A stretch of 64,000 nucleotides of DNA from Hippopus hippopus (GCA_946811185.2 OX328112.1:21543558-21607557); one strand, 5' to 3'. Shown: positions 1 through 13,401, counted from the first letter of the stretch. Numbers and translations: made by a program. The notes: a model not told the origin generated them from the sequence alone.

Positions 1-234
1 TGTAATGCAAAAACTAGAGTATCTTTTGTGGTCGTAAACGATAAAGTGACTTTTAATCATAAACGATAAATAGAGTGACTTTTAATCATAAACGATATTT
101 CAAAGAAGTCAACTCAAAATGTGGTTTGCTTTAGTTTATGTCATTGTTTCAAACTTTAATGCTAGTAATATTAAATTCTTGAGGATGATATTATCATAGA
201 CTTGCTTTTCTCTAGTATCCATGCATTACCTCAG

Positions 235-463
235 CCCCTTACTACACAATCCCGAATTTTAAGAAACTGGAAGAAGATTTTTTTTTGAAACATTTTGGAA
301 AAACGAGAAAATGCTCGTAACGAGCATTTTCTCCCTTTCCCCAAAATGTTTTCTACCCTTTCAGAGACAATTTGCGATCGTTTGAGCCTTTTCCAATTTG
401 TTGTCTGCAATTGCTTAGGACTTTGGCAAGTTAAAAAAAATCATCGTTTCGTAAAGAGTTAAC
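235..463 (+). mobile_element. TTAA-1 MITE
   Basis: TTAA-1 consensus: TTAACCCTTTACCA at the ends, a central palindrome GAGAAAATGCTGGTTACCAG with its partner, and an internal TCTGCAAATGCTTTCAATTTG. TTAA flanks and CCC-starting ends point to the piggyBac superfamily. This copy has CTCGTAACGAG at the centre. Confidence 0.65.
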
Positions 464-732
464 ACTGAAAAGCCTCCTTCCTCTGGGTCGTAGATATATG
501 AGTTCGTTTGGAAAAGGGCCAAAAGTTTGATCGAAAACAATGACTGGTGCAGTTGGTGTTATCAATTCAGCTGGATAAAGACCTAATCCTTTATCAAACG
601 ACCCTGTTCTTTTATAACCCTGGACACGTAATCTTTTGGAAATATTATGGGACAAGGTGAAAATGCTGGAAATCAGCATTTTCCCCTTCTTCCCACAATG
701 TTTCAAGCCTTCAAAAGACCAATTCTGTCATT

Positions 733-947
733 AACCCTTATTCTACTAAATACTTGAAATGAAACTTTTAAGCCAATAGTAAAAACCCAAAGTTTGCTAT
801 TGCAAAGGTATTTCTGGTTTTTGGGGAAAGGTATCTCTTTATCGGACAGTGTAGATCAAGATCAGACTACACGTTCTGTGTAGTCTGATCTTGATCTATA
901 CTCGCCGCAAAAGGTCAGTGAGTTGCGTTTTGCAGACTAAGGATTAA
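733..947 (-). mobile_element. TTAA-2 MITE
   Basis: TTAA-2 consensus: TTAACCCTTAGGCTGCTAAG, then GTGTAGATCAAGATCAGACTGCAC with its inverted partner around AGAAC, then CAAAAAATACCTTTGAAA, ending TAAGGGTTAA. It is also of piggyBac type. Confidence 0.65.
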
Positions 948-1744
948 AGTAAAATTTATCATGTCGTATGCAAGTTCTTTCAATTTGGACAAGTCTTAAT
1001 TTTGCCGTCTAGCAGCTCGAAAGGGTTTAGCAATTCCCTTGAGAGACAAACTGCAGACTTGAATACAGAAGTCAATAGTATAACTATTACTATTATATTG
1101 GGAAGTTCCGTGATATATATCATATTTGACATGCAATGTTCGCCTCGGGCAATGTTTTCTTTCATCAAACGTAGAGAAATTGCTTCCCTTACTTATGGGT
1201 AAATCTTGAGAATATCGGTCGAATTGCATACACTTTCAGACGGTTTGAAAGCCAAAGTATTGTAATTGCAACGTTGTTTTGGCCGGCATGTTTCACACAA
1301 ATTCGGATCAGACTGCTAGATGCTCCAACATTCAAAACTGCCCGCCGCATTTCTGCGTCTAGTATGTCTTCTAAAAATTTCGTTTGGTCATTATTTCATT
1401 CCCAAAAGTTACATCAACGTCTTGAGCCTAGTCGAGACTGAATACATCATACATGTCGGATATAGTAACATGTACAACGGGGACCATCTTTATACATCAC
1501 GGCACCATATCTAGAATAAGGGGAAATATGCTCTTGCAAACTTCAAAACGCTGTGTGAAATATTTGGCTCTCAACAAACGATTAGTAGTATTTATGCTAC
1601 ATATTCTGCAAGTTATCCGGTTATGTGTCTCCTATAATCGTAATTACTTTGTTTGGTTGACAATGGACATAAGTTACTCAACGTTCTTTACATCATGATA
1701 TCTAAATGGGTTCCTTATGTTTTACGGCACGATGTATTTGTACT

Positions 1745-1945
1745 AAATTCTTTACCGCGGGACAAAATTTTAGACTTGTCCAAGTTGAAAGCGTTTGTAG
1801 ACAATAAATTAAATGTGCTCAAATGGTTGGAATTGTAATCAAACGGTTGAAAATATCTAAGAATACGGAGAAAATGCTGGTTGCCCCCGTTTCCCTCTAT
1901 TTCGATTTCGTTTTCCAAGGCCTTCTTCTTTCTAAGTGTCGTTGA
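1745..1945 (-). mobile_element. TTAA-1 MITE, degenerate
   Basis: Inverted copy with TTTAGACTTGTCCAAGTTGA and an eroded centre. Confidence 0.5.
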
Positions 1946-2189
1946 AACATGGGATGCTTTAGTATTTAGTGTTACAACAGCGGCGCTGCCTCGAACGCCA
2001 ATATGTTAGCTTATCACTGCATATCACTTATTCATGTCTCACATGCGGCTTTCGGCGACTAGAGAAGGGCTTTCCTATGCTTTGCTCAAGGATGCGTTCA
2101 TATGACTGCAACTTATCTTGCTGAGGATAATTATATATCTGCAGTTTACACTAAACAACAACTATTAAACAGTGGAGAAACTTTTGCTA

Positions 2190-2385
2190 GACTACCAAAT
2201 TTTGTCTAAATTGCAAGAATTTGGAGGCGACGGTACAAATGTGGACCAAATGATAAATCTATTCAATAAAAGAGTTAAACATGGGAATGGCAGGAAGCGC
2301 TGGTGACCTGCATTTTCTTCCTTTTCCAAAATTTTCAAAAACCTAATTTTTATAGTCGTTAAAATACGGGATAATGGGTTAAAGG
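2190..2385 (-). mobile_element. TTAA-1 MITE, degenerate
   Basis: Only the outer parts and half of the centre remain recognisable. Confidence 0.45.
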
Positions 2386-3224
2386 ATAAAAAGAGACACA
2401 TAAGCATCGCTCGGCTTCAGTTGCCTATAGAGATGGTGAAAAATGCTATATAAAAAGGGCATATTTGTGTCAAAAATATTTCGAGAGTTACCTGCTGTAC
2501 TGGTTTGGGTTCCCCTTTTGTTAGTGAACAAGTCATCCAAATTTGAAGTACATATCTTCAGTAATAACAGAGATATTACCAAAACGTTGATTTTAGGTGA
2601 AAATTCTTAGTCGGAAAAGGGGCATAAATGTATCAAAAATATTTTGATGGTTACCTGCTCTTGTTATATGTGTACCCATTTGATAGTTAATAATTAATCT
2701 GAGTTTAAAGTATATTTCTTTAACAATGACATGACCAGGGATGTTCTACGGCCCCTAAGTCTCATATTAAAAGACGGAAGCTGCCGAGGTTGGCCGAATA
2801 GCCTTTATGAAAACGTCGATGATATACGATATTTACCGATGAGTTAGGGTCGTAGACTTTAACGACCGGACGACGGCGACGCAAACGACGACAGGGCTAT
2901 GACAATGCCTCGACGTTTTCTTCGAAAACAGCCAAGCTAAAAACACATGCCCCAACTTGATGCAAGCAACAATCGATTTTTTTTAAAGAAATATTCAACG
3001 CAAAACATTTACAGAGATTATTTTCGCTTTGGGAAAAAAGCCTCACCGTAAAACCTGCAAAAGCGCTTTTTTACCATAAAGATTGATCCTTTTTGTCATG
3101 TGATTTCTCTAGAGATATAAGAGATAAATTTCATTCCTTTAAAATGTCGACATTTTTCATCTTAGGTACCTTTTTTAGTCTCTTAACGCAGGGACTGCTG
3201 AGGTCGACCTAAGACACGTTTGCA

Positions 3225-3345
3225 GACAGAATAGATCAAGATCAGACTGCACAGAACGAGCAGTCTGATCTTGGATCTACACTGTCCGATACGTTGAGAT
3301 TTTTCCGTGGAAAAGAAGCTTTGCGATCGCAATAATAGGGGTTTT
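3225..3345 (+). mobile_element. TTAA-2 MITE, partial
   Basis: The central palindrome (AGATCAAGATCAGACTGCAC, GAACGAGCAG) and part of the right arm are present. Confidence 0.55.
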
Positions 3346-4744
3346 ACCATTGCCTCGAATATTTCATTCAATTTTTCTCAGCAGTTTTTTTTTTATTCAT
3401 TTCAAACGTAGTCTTAAAACACTCCACGTATTAACGCTTCTCCTTTTGTTGTCTGGAAAAAAAAATCGTATCATTGCAACATCTAGCACATTATTTGAAA
3501 TGCTGTTATCATTTAACCGGCAACAGAAGGCAAAGTGTAACGAGAATACGTTGGTAATTCGTCAAAGATATCGGAAACATGTTTCGTACAAGTATAAAAC
3601 TATAGTCTGCACATTTCATACCACACATGTAAAACATAAAGAATCGCAGTACATTATTCAGCTGTACATGCACAGTACTGATCATAAGTTAGTAAGTACA
3701 TGGAATTCAGGTTGAAAACGATGTTTAACTTAAAACAAAAAACCCTGTTACTTTCAAAGACTGTCTATTTTTTTTTTTTTTTAAGCATCTCCCATTGCAC
3801 TTTTCAGAGTCACCAAATGATATAAAGTGAGTTTACAATTTGTAATCACTCATGAATAACGCATGTATTACATCCCGGCTGTGACAAAAATCCTAAAGTG
3901 CAAAATGCACGAACCAATCAAGTTTTTAAAATAACATCTGACTTTTTAAATACTGGTAAATTTTGAATCATTGCTGGAAGCCAAATAGAATTTGAATGCG
4001 GATCTCGAGCTTGAGTCAGTGACACGGAGAACAAAATAGCAACAATCATGCTAATCGAAGACCCTACCGAAACTATTATTGAAAAGTCACAAACAGGATA
4101 GATATTCGATAGAAGCGGAAATGTTTCTTTTTCTAAAAGCAAAACATTGTGGGAAAAGAATCAGTTGCTTGTTACAAGAAACTGATTTTTTCTTCCAAAA
4201 ATGTTATTTAAAAAAAATGGGTGGGGGGAAGGTCGTACTTGTACAGTAACTGGTTAACCCACAGGATCGCGTGCTGTTACTCGTAAACGAGGATAATAAC
4301 ACATAATCTTTCTCGTCGATAATAAAACATGGTTTTGAGAAGGAGTGTGCCAATCTTGTCATAACTAAGGTACTAAAAGAATCGGTAGTAAAAAATATTC
4401 CTGACATTAGAGTGTTTACGACCATCATGTTTCAAGAATATTATTTTATGCTTTTAGGTTTTCCTTCGTTTCATCCGGGCCCTCACAGAAAGTGATATAG
4501 AAACAGCGCTGCGAACAGCCAACACACAAAGAACCTCCCAATCTCTTTGACAGGTTAGCAACATTTAGTAGTATTGTTGGTGAGTACGAATTTGAAATGT
4601 ATGGGTCCGTTTTCTGCCGTTTGCTGTCGTGGTATAGCTGAAATGTTCATAAGTAAAATATCAAACGAACATGTGCCGTGGAGATACGCATGAAAAACTA
4701 GAAAATTGCGTTAAACATCATAAACCCTTTCGGCGCCATAGGCG

Positions 4745-4915
4745 AAATCCGAGCCTTTTGCGGACGGCACAGATCAAGATCAGACTGCACATAACGTCTT
4801 GGATCTGTGCCATCCGCTTGTGTAGTCAAGCCTGTAAGATAAAAAATCTTTCTGAGACACAGGATTCTATCTTCAGCCGTCAAGAAATATATATTTAGCG
4901 CTGAAAGAGTTAAAT
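4745..4915 (+). mobile_element. TTAA-2 MITE, degenerate
   Basis: The inner palindrome is shortened; the right arm ends near AGAGTTAAA. Confidence 0.5.
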
Positions 4916-5054
4916 GGGACATGTTACGCTTTGCCCCACCCCCCTTCGCCATATTTTGTGTTTTTTATACTTTATAAGACAGTCTGATCGGCACTTCCAC
5001 TACCAACATCAACAACAAACGTTTGTTTGTGATCTTAAACTTTTTTCCTGCTAA

Positions 5055-5455
5055 ATTTATGAAATGAAACTTTCAAGCCGATATAGGAATACCTATAATC
5101 TTGCTATTTCAAAGTTATTGGCGAGGGGGGGGGGGGGGAGGATAGTCTATCACCTTATCGGACTGTGTAGATCCAAGCAGAGCTCCAGATAAGAGGGAGT
5201 GATGGTGTTCTAAAGTCAATTCTTCTCTTCGAAACCCTATGTTGTGGGTACTCATTAGAATCGTCTCGATGAGACGATTCTAATGAGTACCACAACATAG
5301 GGTTTAGTGGAGAATAATTAATATTTTCAATTTTGAAATCAAAATCACTCCCTCTATATGGAGTTCTGATCAGAATGCACGTTCTGTTCTGTGCAGTCTT
5401 ATCTTGATCTACACTGTCTGCAAAAGGTGTTTGAGTCGCGCTGAGGGTTAACTGC
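5055..5455 (-). mobile_element. TTAA-2 MITE with an inserted palindrome
   Basis: The element is split by a second inverted repeat (about 5189-5354) whose core at 5232-5305 has about 35-bp arms around TCGTCTCGATGAGACGA. Confidence 0.6.
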
Positions 5456-5566
5456 ATACCTGTGGCTTTTTATTCCCCAAAGTGAAAACTCTCATTTAAG
5501 TTATAAATGGACTACTCTAATGGTTACTTTTAGCTTGTTTTCAGCCATATTAATTCAATGAACACT

Positions 5567-5828
5567 TCAAGCCCGACCAGATAGCCAAGTGGTTAGTGAA
5601 TCTGACTCGTGACCTGGTGGTTGCGAGTTTGAAACCCGGCTGAGGCATTTTTTTCCCCACTCACGGCTCATGCATGTGAGAAAAGTAGTCAGTGGCTTGG
5701 AAAGAAAGTTGTGTCAGTACCGGTGTAAGAAAGCCAGGAAACACATGCACAGATGCACCGACCGCCGTGATATAACTTAATGTGTTAAAACGGCGTTAAA
5801 CTCCAATAAAATCAATCAATCGATTAAT
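5567..5828 (+). mobile_element. SINE-1 (tRNA-derived)
   Basis: The tRNA-like head has AGATAGCCAAGTGGTTAGTG (A box) and GTTTGAAACCC (B box). The body has CTTGGAAAGAAAGTTGTGTC, and the tail GGCGTTAAACTCCAATAAAA is followed by TCAATCAATC. Confidence 0.8.
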
Positions 5829-6416
5829 GAATACTTCAAACTCGTAGGAAACTCCAAGTGTTTTAATTTCTAAGCTTTTTTCCCAGCAAAAGATACATCA
5901 GCCAGACGGTGTATTTCCAACTTAAGACTACACGTTTGTTACAGTCTGATCTTGATCTACACTGTCCACTAAGCGACGCATAGTCGAGTTAAACAGGCAA
6001 GGCATAAATAAGCAGTAACAAGAAATATCTTTAAAAAGATAGACGGTGTAATTTTTGCCAGTAAATAGGCAGGAGCCCTTAGAATAAACATGTCTACATT
6101 TTTTACCAATCACAAACTTCTATTTATTCATTTTTATCAGTACCAAAAAGTAGGTCAAAAGCCAGCGCATTCAGTTTGAAGAGTCTCGTTTCCATTTCGC
6201 GGCCAGTTTCGTATTGTACAGTTTTCATCTTGTCTATACTCGGTGTAGAGTCACATAAACTAATCATAATTGAATTGCTCCCAAATTTAGAGATATGAAT
6301 TCGATTAACTTCAGAGAGTCTGATCGTTATTCCATATAATTTGATAATCAAGCGATTCATTTTTGAACGTGATATATTTCATTGTATTATAACTTTTTCA
6401 TTTCATATTGTCAGCT

Positions 6417-6563
6417 GATCATTCTTGATCGACAGATGAAAAAACAAACAAACAAGATAGCAAACAGAAAAGCAAGCCAGCGAGAAAGAAAGCAAGAGAA
6501 TAAGAGAGATAGAAAAAAAACAAACAAACAAACGAAGGAAGAAAGAAAGAGAGATAGATAGAC

Positions 6564-6594
<31 letters not shown>

Positions 6595-6609
6595 CAGAGA
6601 TAGACAGAC

Positions 6610-6647
<38 letters not shown>

Positions 6648-6786
6648 GTAGACAGAAAGAAACAAAGAAACAAAGTAAGAAAGAAACAAAGAAACAAACA
6701 AAGAAACAAAAAAAAAAAGAAACAAAGACAGAGAGAAAAAAACAAACATATAAAGTAAAGATTTATTTGTGTGGGGGGGGTGTGTC

Positions 6787-6829
<43 letters not shown>

Positions 6830-6960
6830 AGAGAGAGGGAAGGAGGGAGAGAACGAGAGATAAAATGGGACAGATGTAGCTAAGAGAGACAGAGAAAGAG
6901 AGACAGAGAGTGACGGAGAGAGAGAGAGAGTGACGGAGAGAGATACAGCTAAAAGAAAGG
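6417..6960. repeat. Purine-rich simple repeats (GATA, GAAA, GA)
   Basis: Runs of GAAA, a (GATA)n tract near 6607-6650 and a (GA)n tract near 6794-6825. Long open frames on the - strand here are pure Ser/Phe/Leu/Tyr repeats and not genes. Confidence 0.95.
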
Positions 6961-7120
6961 GAACTAATGACAGAGATGAATGCCTATTTCCGACAGAGCA
7001 ATAAGAACCAAGAAGTTGATGAGACGTCTAAAAAGCCACTAGTTAGCCTTAATTCATTGCATTTTGAAACAAATCTGTGGCCAACACTGTTGACAATGTA
7101 AGTTTAAAAAGAGCCATTCT

Positions 7121-7380
7121 CTAGCAAAAAAAGGGGGCTTAATGCATCTCCATGATGCGCTATACCAAGCAATGCATTGCATAATTGTGGATACATAGAA
7201 TCCATTTTCATCTAACAACCGACTGAATTTCGGGGTAGACTGGTCCTTTGACTTGCTGCAGAAAATTGACTAATGGCAAAAAGTTTCGACTCATGTCAGC
7301 CTGTGCACAATGCACAGGCTGACATGGGTCGATACTTTTTGCAGATGCATTAAGCCCCCTTTTAGAAGAGCATGCCTCAA
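7121..7380 (-). mobile_element. PAL-C MITE
   Basis: PAL-C consensus: TGAGCCATGCTCTGTG at one end, AAAAGGGGGCTTAATGCATC, a palindrome CAGCCTGCGCAGTCCGCGCA with its partner, TATGGATCCATAATTATGTG, and GCCAGAGCATGGCTCA at the other end. This copy has a TGTGCACAATGCACA centre. Confidence 0.7.
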
Positions 7381-8162
7381 ATATGCATGTATTCAAAATA
7401 CAAATAATCGACATGAATCGACTCCAGTAAAAGACTATGTAATGCGAAACAGTGCGCAAACGGATTCATTTTTCGGTGCAAGCAAATTTTTACTTTGCCT
7501 TAATATTTTTATCTAGAAACAATCATATTGTCCACATACGGTTGCCAACACATGCCTGCAGTTGCTTTTTCAGTAAAACGTTTAAGTCAAGAAAGGGGCA
7601 TAACTGTTTCAAAAGTTAAATATCCCCAGTAATGACAAAGATATTAGAAAATGCCTGCTTTAAGGATTACGACCCCTAACTCATCGGTAAATATCGTGTA
7701 ACATCGACGTTTTCGTAAAGGCTATTCGGCCAATTTCGGCAGCATCCGTCTTTTAAGAAGCGAGTTTTCGGCCGTAAACTCACTAAATCATCGGTAAATA
7801 TCGTGTAACATCGACATTTTTGTAAAGGCTATTCGGCCAATCTCGGCAGCTTCCGTCTTTTAATATGAGAGTTAGGGGCCGTAGACCTTAACACGGCAAT
7901 GCAGACGACGACATGTATATAGCATTTCTTCGAAATAGGCCGCGCTAAAATTGCTAGTCTATATTCTTTGCCTCAAGACGAAACAAAGTAGTCAGCAAGC
8001 TGAAAGGCTACTTTTCTACCTTTTGTAAAAGAAGGATAGAGCATGTGAGAACGATACAGGGATCTACAGAGAAAGTCAGTCTGTCACACAGCCAGACAGA
8101 GATGTAATATTACTATAAGAATTAACTTAGCATAAAAAATAGATCAATATAAATATATACTC

Positions 8163-8412
8163 CGGCAAAAGGGGGCTTAATGCATCTCCGTGATCCATGG
8201 TACCAAGCAAGCCATCACAAACTTATGGATTCATAAAATTGACTTTTCTTAACAACCGACTTAATTATGAGGAAGAAAGATCCTTGGACGTACAGATAAT
8301 TAACCAAGAGCGAAAAGTTTCGGCCAAGGTCAGCCTGCGCGGACTGCGCGGGCTGACCTGGGTCGATACTTTTTGCAGATGCATTAAACCTCCTTTTCAC
8401 AGAGCATGGCTC
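8163..8412 (-). mobile_element. PAL-C MITE
   Basis: Complete copy; the centre reads AGCCTGCGCGGACTGCGCGG. Confidence 0.7.
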
Positions 8413-8534
8413 ATATTGTACAATGGCTACATTGTTTGTCACTTTACCTCCAAGTCGCCTCCAAACTGTCCTGTTGTCTTTTTCCCTTTCCTTCTTGGTG
8501 ACTGTCGCACCGATACCGAGGTCGAGGCGTTCAT

Positions 8535-9105
8535 TCTGAAGTTTTGTCCTCACCAACAAAATAACATAATGTAGTATTCACTAAGTCGTGACATTCGATT
8601 TGAAGTTTTGTCCTCAACCACGAAATAACATAATGTAGTCTTCACTAAGTCGTGACATTCGATTTGAAGTTTTGTCCTCACCAACACAATAACATAATGT
8701 AGTCTTCACTAAGTCGTGGCGTTCGATTTGAGGTTTTGTCCTCACCCACAGAATAACATAATGTAGCCTTCACTATGTCGTGGCATTCGATTTGAAGTTT
8801 TGTCCTCACCCACAGAATAACATAATGTAGTCTTCACTAAGTCGTGGCATTCGATTTGAAGTTTCGTCTTCACCCACACAATAACATAACGCAGTTCTCA
8901 CTAGTCTTCACTAAGTCGTGACATTCGATTTGAAGTTTTGTGCTCACCCACAAAATAACATAATGTAGTCTTCACTAAGTCGTGTCGTTCGATTTGAAGT
9001 TTTGTGCTCACCTACAAAATAACATAATGTAGTCTTCACTAAGTCGTGGCGTTCGATTTGAAGTTTTGTCCTCACCCACAAAATAACATAATGTAGTTCT
9101 AAGTC
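8535..9105. repeat. 63-bp minisatellite
   Basis: About nine units of TTCGATTTGAAGTTTTGTCC, then TCACCCACAAAATAACATAA, then TGTAGTCTTCACTAAGTCGT. Units are nearly identical and without variable spacers. Confidence 0.92.
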
Positions 9106-9208
9106 AATTTTGTATTTTCACAGCACTTAATTCAAGAATAATAAATATGATACTAGAATAATGTCACAACTTGTTTAAATCCTTACATTGCTAAAAAAAA
9201 AAATAGCA

Positions 9209-9415
9209 ATGTTCTGGCAAAAGGGGGTTTCCGTTAAAATCAATTTTGTCTAACAACCGATTGAATCATGAGGCACAATGGTTCTTTAATATGCGCTAAA
9301 TTGACCAGTAGCAAAAAGGTTTTGACCAAGGTCAGCCTACATAGTCGTTGCATGCTGATCTGAGGCGACACTTTTTGCAGATGTATTAAACCCCTTTTTC
9401 ACAGCACGTGGCTCA
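9209..9415 (-). mobile_element. PAL-C MITE, diverged
   Basis: Arms present; the central palindrome is eroded (CATAGTCGTTGCATGC). Confidence 0.6.
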
Positions 9416-9644
9416 AATAGATTTTCAAAGCCAGTAGCTCTAATATAGACTTTTGCCAATGTCAAAATAGATCTAATATCATTTTCAAGGATCTCTATGT
9501 GCAAAGGTATCACCGTATCGGACAATATAGATCGACGGTCGCATTGTACTTTTTTTTTTTTCAATCGGATCTTGACCTACACTGTCTGCAAAAGTACGCT
9601 TAGCCGCGCTCAGCACCATTCGCTTTTAAGTCACACAAAAACAA

Positions 9645-9912
9645 ATGAGCCATGCTCTGTGGAAAGGGGGCTTAATGCATCTGCAAAAAGTATCGACCCA
9701 TGTTAGCCTGGGCAGTCCGCGCAGGCTGACATGAGTCGATACTTTTTGCTATTGGTTAATTTTCTGCATTCCAAAGGCCCTTTTTAACATCAGATCCAGT
9801 CCATTGTTATACTAAATGGGTTTTATGGATCCATAATTATGTGATGACGTGCTTGATACAATGCATCACCGAGAAGATGCATTAAGCCCCTTTTTGCCAG
9901 AGGATGGCTCAA
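9645..9912 (+). mobile_element. PAL-C MITE
   Basis: Well-preserved copy with both termini (GAGCCATGCTCTGTGGAAAG and GCCAGAGGATGGCTC). Confidence 0.75.
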
Positions 9913-10197
9913 ATATAAATTCAGATCTTATTAAGATTTTCTAAACAAAAACTGTGATCACAGTCAATAGATTTCCATTTTCAAACTAAATTCAGAACAA
10001 AGAATACAGCTTAAGATTACTAGAACTAAACACAGACGTATTTCAGAGAATAAATGGTTGGCGTCCTGGATTGGGAAAGTTTATCGGGGCAAGGCGTTGG
10101 AAGTTTATCCGGTGAGGCGATTTGGATAAAATTCCGGAGCCGAGCCCGATAAACTTTCCAAGTCCAAGACACCAACTATCTGTGGATGTCGAGCAGT

Positions 10198-10267
10198 CCG
10201 GGTAGCTCAGTTGTTAAAGCACTTGCCCTGTAAGCGAGGGTCCTGGGTTCGAATCCCGTACCGTCCA
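10198..10267 (+). pseudogene. tRNA-like sequence (tRNA pseudogene or SINE head)
   Basis: The A box TAGCTCAGTTGTTAAAGC and B box GGTTCGAATCC are intact and the anticodon arm could read TGT. But the acceptor arms (GTCCGGG and ACCGTCC) do not pair well and base 33 is C, so I do not call a working tRNA-Thr. Confidence 0.5.
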
Positions 10268-10269
10268 CA

Positions 10270-13200
10270 CTTTTTCCCCCATTGTGTTCATCCTGTTTCA
10301 CAATTATTGTCCATATCCCACTGAATTATACAGATCCAATCCGCTCAAAATAACGCACATCTTTTGGTCATGTTTTAACAGTGCATAAATACGGAATACT
10401 ATGTTGTAGTAACTTTTCTGGTGCTTGTATTTGATTCGAGCAGCATGACAAATTTTGATATCGCGTTAGGCCGAAGGTCGACCTAGATGTCAAAATTTTC
10501 TTACACAGTGAGAAGCGAATACGGGGATTGTCCTCGAAGTTCGCGGAACTTTTTGCTTTTACATCGAACAAGCACCATGAAAGTTCGCGGAATTTTTCGT
10601 TTTTACATCGAACAAGCTCCATGAAAGTTACTACAACACAATATTCCTTGTATTATATGCCTACAACTTACTACGACAAAATTATGGTGTGGAGGGTAGA
10701 ACATTTTGACTAATCAAATCGAAAATCAATGCATGCTAAGTCCGTGCTCGAGTTACGTCATCATACCATATCTGAAGCCGTATTTCACAGTGTGTAGATA
10801 CGATTTTTTTTTTCTGTGGTGTGTGTTACTTTATCCGCTTGCGAGGCATGCATTTGCGCCGGATTGATTGATTGATTGATTGTATTGGAATTTTAACGCC
10901 GTTTTAACAGCTTATGTCATGGCGGTCAGTGCACTTACGCACGTGTTTCCTGGCTTTCTCATACCAGTACTGACAAAACTTTCTTTCCAAGTCACTGACT
11001 ACTTTGCTCACATGCATGGTGAGAGGTGAAAAATCGCCGGAATAGTTTGCCTCAACCGGGCTTCGAACTCACAACCACCAGGCCACGAGACAGATACGCT
11101 AACCACTGAGCTAACCGGCCGGGCTGTTTGAGCTGGAAAATTTACTGGTATATAATAAAACCGAAGAACTGTGGATTAACTTAACGATTTTATCCTGCAT
11201 GCAGCTGCAATAATGGCCTCATGCATGATATTGATTTCGCCATTTATAAGCGTGACGTTTACCAGAAGAAAAATGCTTAATCAACACAGTCTAGGGAAGA
11301 CAGATATTTTCTGTTTTGATGAAACATGTTAAGGAAAGGAAAAAATGCGAATTTAGAGCTACATGATGAAACTATTAACAAAATTTTACCATTAAACAAC
11401 ATTTTTCGTTCACGATACTTTCATTCAACCATCGAGATGCTTATTTGAAAGAAAGAAAGTCCCGGTTGGCAGCTACCCTCTTAGACAGTCACCATTCGGC
11501 ATACCTTGGGTGATCCGGTGATCAAGTCCCTCTAGTTGCTTGATATGCACCTACACGGCACATTTCTTCGCCGGAAATACGCCCGTTTACCGTTCTGAAA
11601 ATTGTAAGGCTCCTCTTAAAAAAGAAAACTTGAATCTCAATTTTCTCTCGAAATTTTTCTAACTATATTTCAGTTGACAACCAGTACGTACATTCATTTT
11701 TAACGTGGTTTATCAATTCCGATCGAAGTTTTCACCGACAGATAAATACATGTGAATAACTTCATTGAGGTTGTTACAATGGCGCCGCCATGTATACAAT
11801 CACGTGATTGGCAGTTCAAATGGAAACGACCGTTATACCGTTGTCTGCGCATGTCATATTCTTCGAAGATTCGACCTGTCTGCTATGACGCATCACCCAT
11901 CCCCATATACCTGGGAAAAGTAGAGCTTATATCGAAGCTATTAACCTATTACCCAAGCATGTAGGGGCTGTTTTAATAAATGGCCGATGCATAGGTTACA
12001 TGCAAGCCGATCATAGCTGAATGAATCGCACCAGGTAGCATTTTATTGAGTAAACGTTTACTTCATTTTGAAATTCAAAGTAACGGTTGTTGTTTTGAAA
12101 AGTAGTCCGGTTCTGTACCCAGAATGCCCAAATTAGATAGATGTGTATTTGTAGAATGCCATCTAGCGGTAGATGATGCCGTTATACAGACGAGGTTAGA
12201 TGTTGTTGTGACGAGTGCTACGGTCACGTGACCAACTGACCAATAACATAAAAGTGCCCTCTTGTCGGGTTCAGACTAAATGAAAGCGACAGGATAAACA
12301 TAGACCTGATTCTTATGTGTATTTTATATTTAAACGATTATTTAAAATTTTCATCTTTTGAGCTACTTTCCCATGATCATAACGCACTAACAGTTGAAAC
12401 TAGTTCGTTAGACTTATTCTTATTATACGAATTTTAATTTTTTATGAACACCTTTAGTCTTATAACCAAGATGTTTCTAAATTTGAAAGTAGCCCACGTT
12501 TTGATTGGCTAAACCATTTGGTTTAGCCAATCAGAAGTTGTGTTACTTTCAAAATCTATAATAAGGCCAAGATTTCAATGTCCTTAAGAATGGTTGGTGG
12601 ATACGGACCCAGGCTGATATCCATCAGCTACAAGTATACACACTCGACATCTTTGGACGACTGTAAAAAACAGTCTAAAGAAACTCAGATAGACGATATA
12701 ATTTATAGGCTTGACTAAACAAGTGAAAGATATAAAAGGGTTGTCCAAGAAGTATGTGGACGTTTTCTGATGTGGTCCTGCGTCGTGCACCGGGTAGCAG
12801 CTATTTTTTTTTTTAATTTTTTGTAACTTTTTACTCGATCATGATTATTGTATTTGATGAAATTTTCAGCATGCATCAATGGCATGTCTAATAGTAAAAT
12901 GTCAAATGTTGGTGTTAAACTGTTGAAAATAGTCAAATTACGGGAACAATCTACATACTTCTTGGACAACCCTCGTAGATTCCAGATCGGACGGTACATT
13001 CTGCGCTATCTGATTTTGAGCAAACACAAATTTGAAAAGTATTGTTTTGCCTATAGCGCGGAAAGGGTTAGAAGCAGATTTTACGGCGATGAATATTAAA
13101 AACTGCACGAAAAAAGTAGATCCGTCAATATGGCGTTTCCCTTTCGATCCTTTATCCACTTTAGGAAGTATTAAAGTAATCAATTTTCTTTTCTTTTTAT

Positions 13201-13400
13201 GTCTCATAAAGTTTCTTAACTTTCCCGATCGGAGAGTTCACAAACTGTGTGTTGGAAAACTGCACAATAAACTTAGATACATGTACTTCAATATAGTTGT
13301 ATCCTCTCTAGAACACGATTCTCGAATAATCTTCGGAATTGACTATGTATTTCCTTTCTGTTTCTCCTTTCTTTAAAATTTTTAGTCCAAAGACTAGTTA
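10270..13400. other. Intergenic, no gene recognised
   Basis: Contains the SINE-1 at 10861-11125, a diverged inverted repeat near 12480-12560 (GATTGGCTAAACCATTTG with its partner; a relative is at 28330-28380), and otherwise unique A/T-rich DNA. Short frames such as 11752-11964 show no recognisable domain. Confidence 0.5.
10861..11125 (-). mobile_element. SINE-1
   Basis: Inverted, with a GATTGATTGATTGATTG tail and a tRNA head ending GCTAACCACTGAGCTAACC. Confidence 0.8.
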
Positions 13401-13401
13401 A

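Noticed and set aside
6411..6749. Two overlapping hydrophobic open frames on the - strand
   Set aside because: Pure translation of GAAA/GATA simple repeats.
8535..9105. Regular repeats that could suggest a CRISPR array
   Set aside because: Units are contiguous 63-bp copies with no unique spacers; the genome is eukaryotic. The TIR arrays were rejected for the same reason.
10198..10267. Functional tRNA-Thr (TGT)
   Set aside because: Acceptor stems do not pair and position 33 is C. A and B boxes alone are also found in SINE heads.
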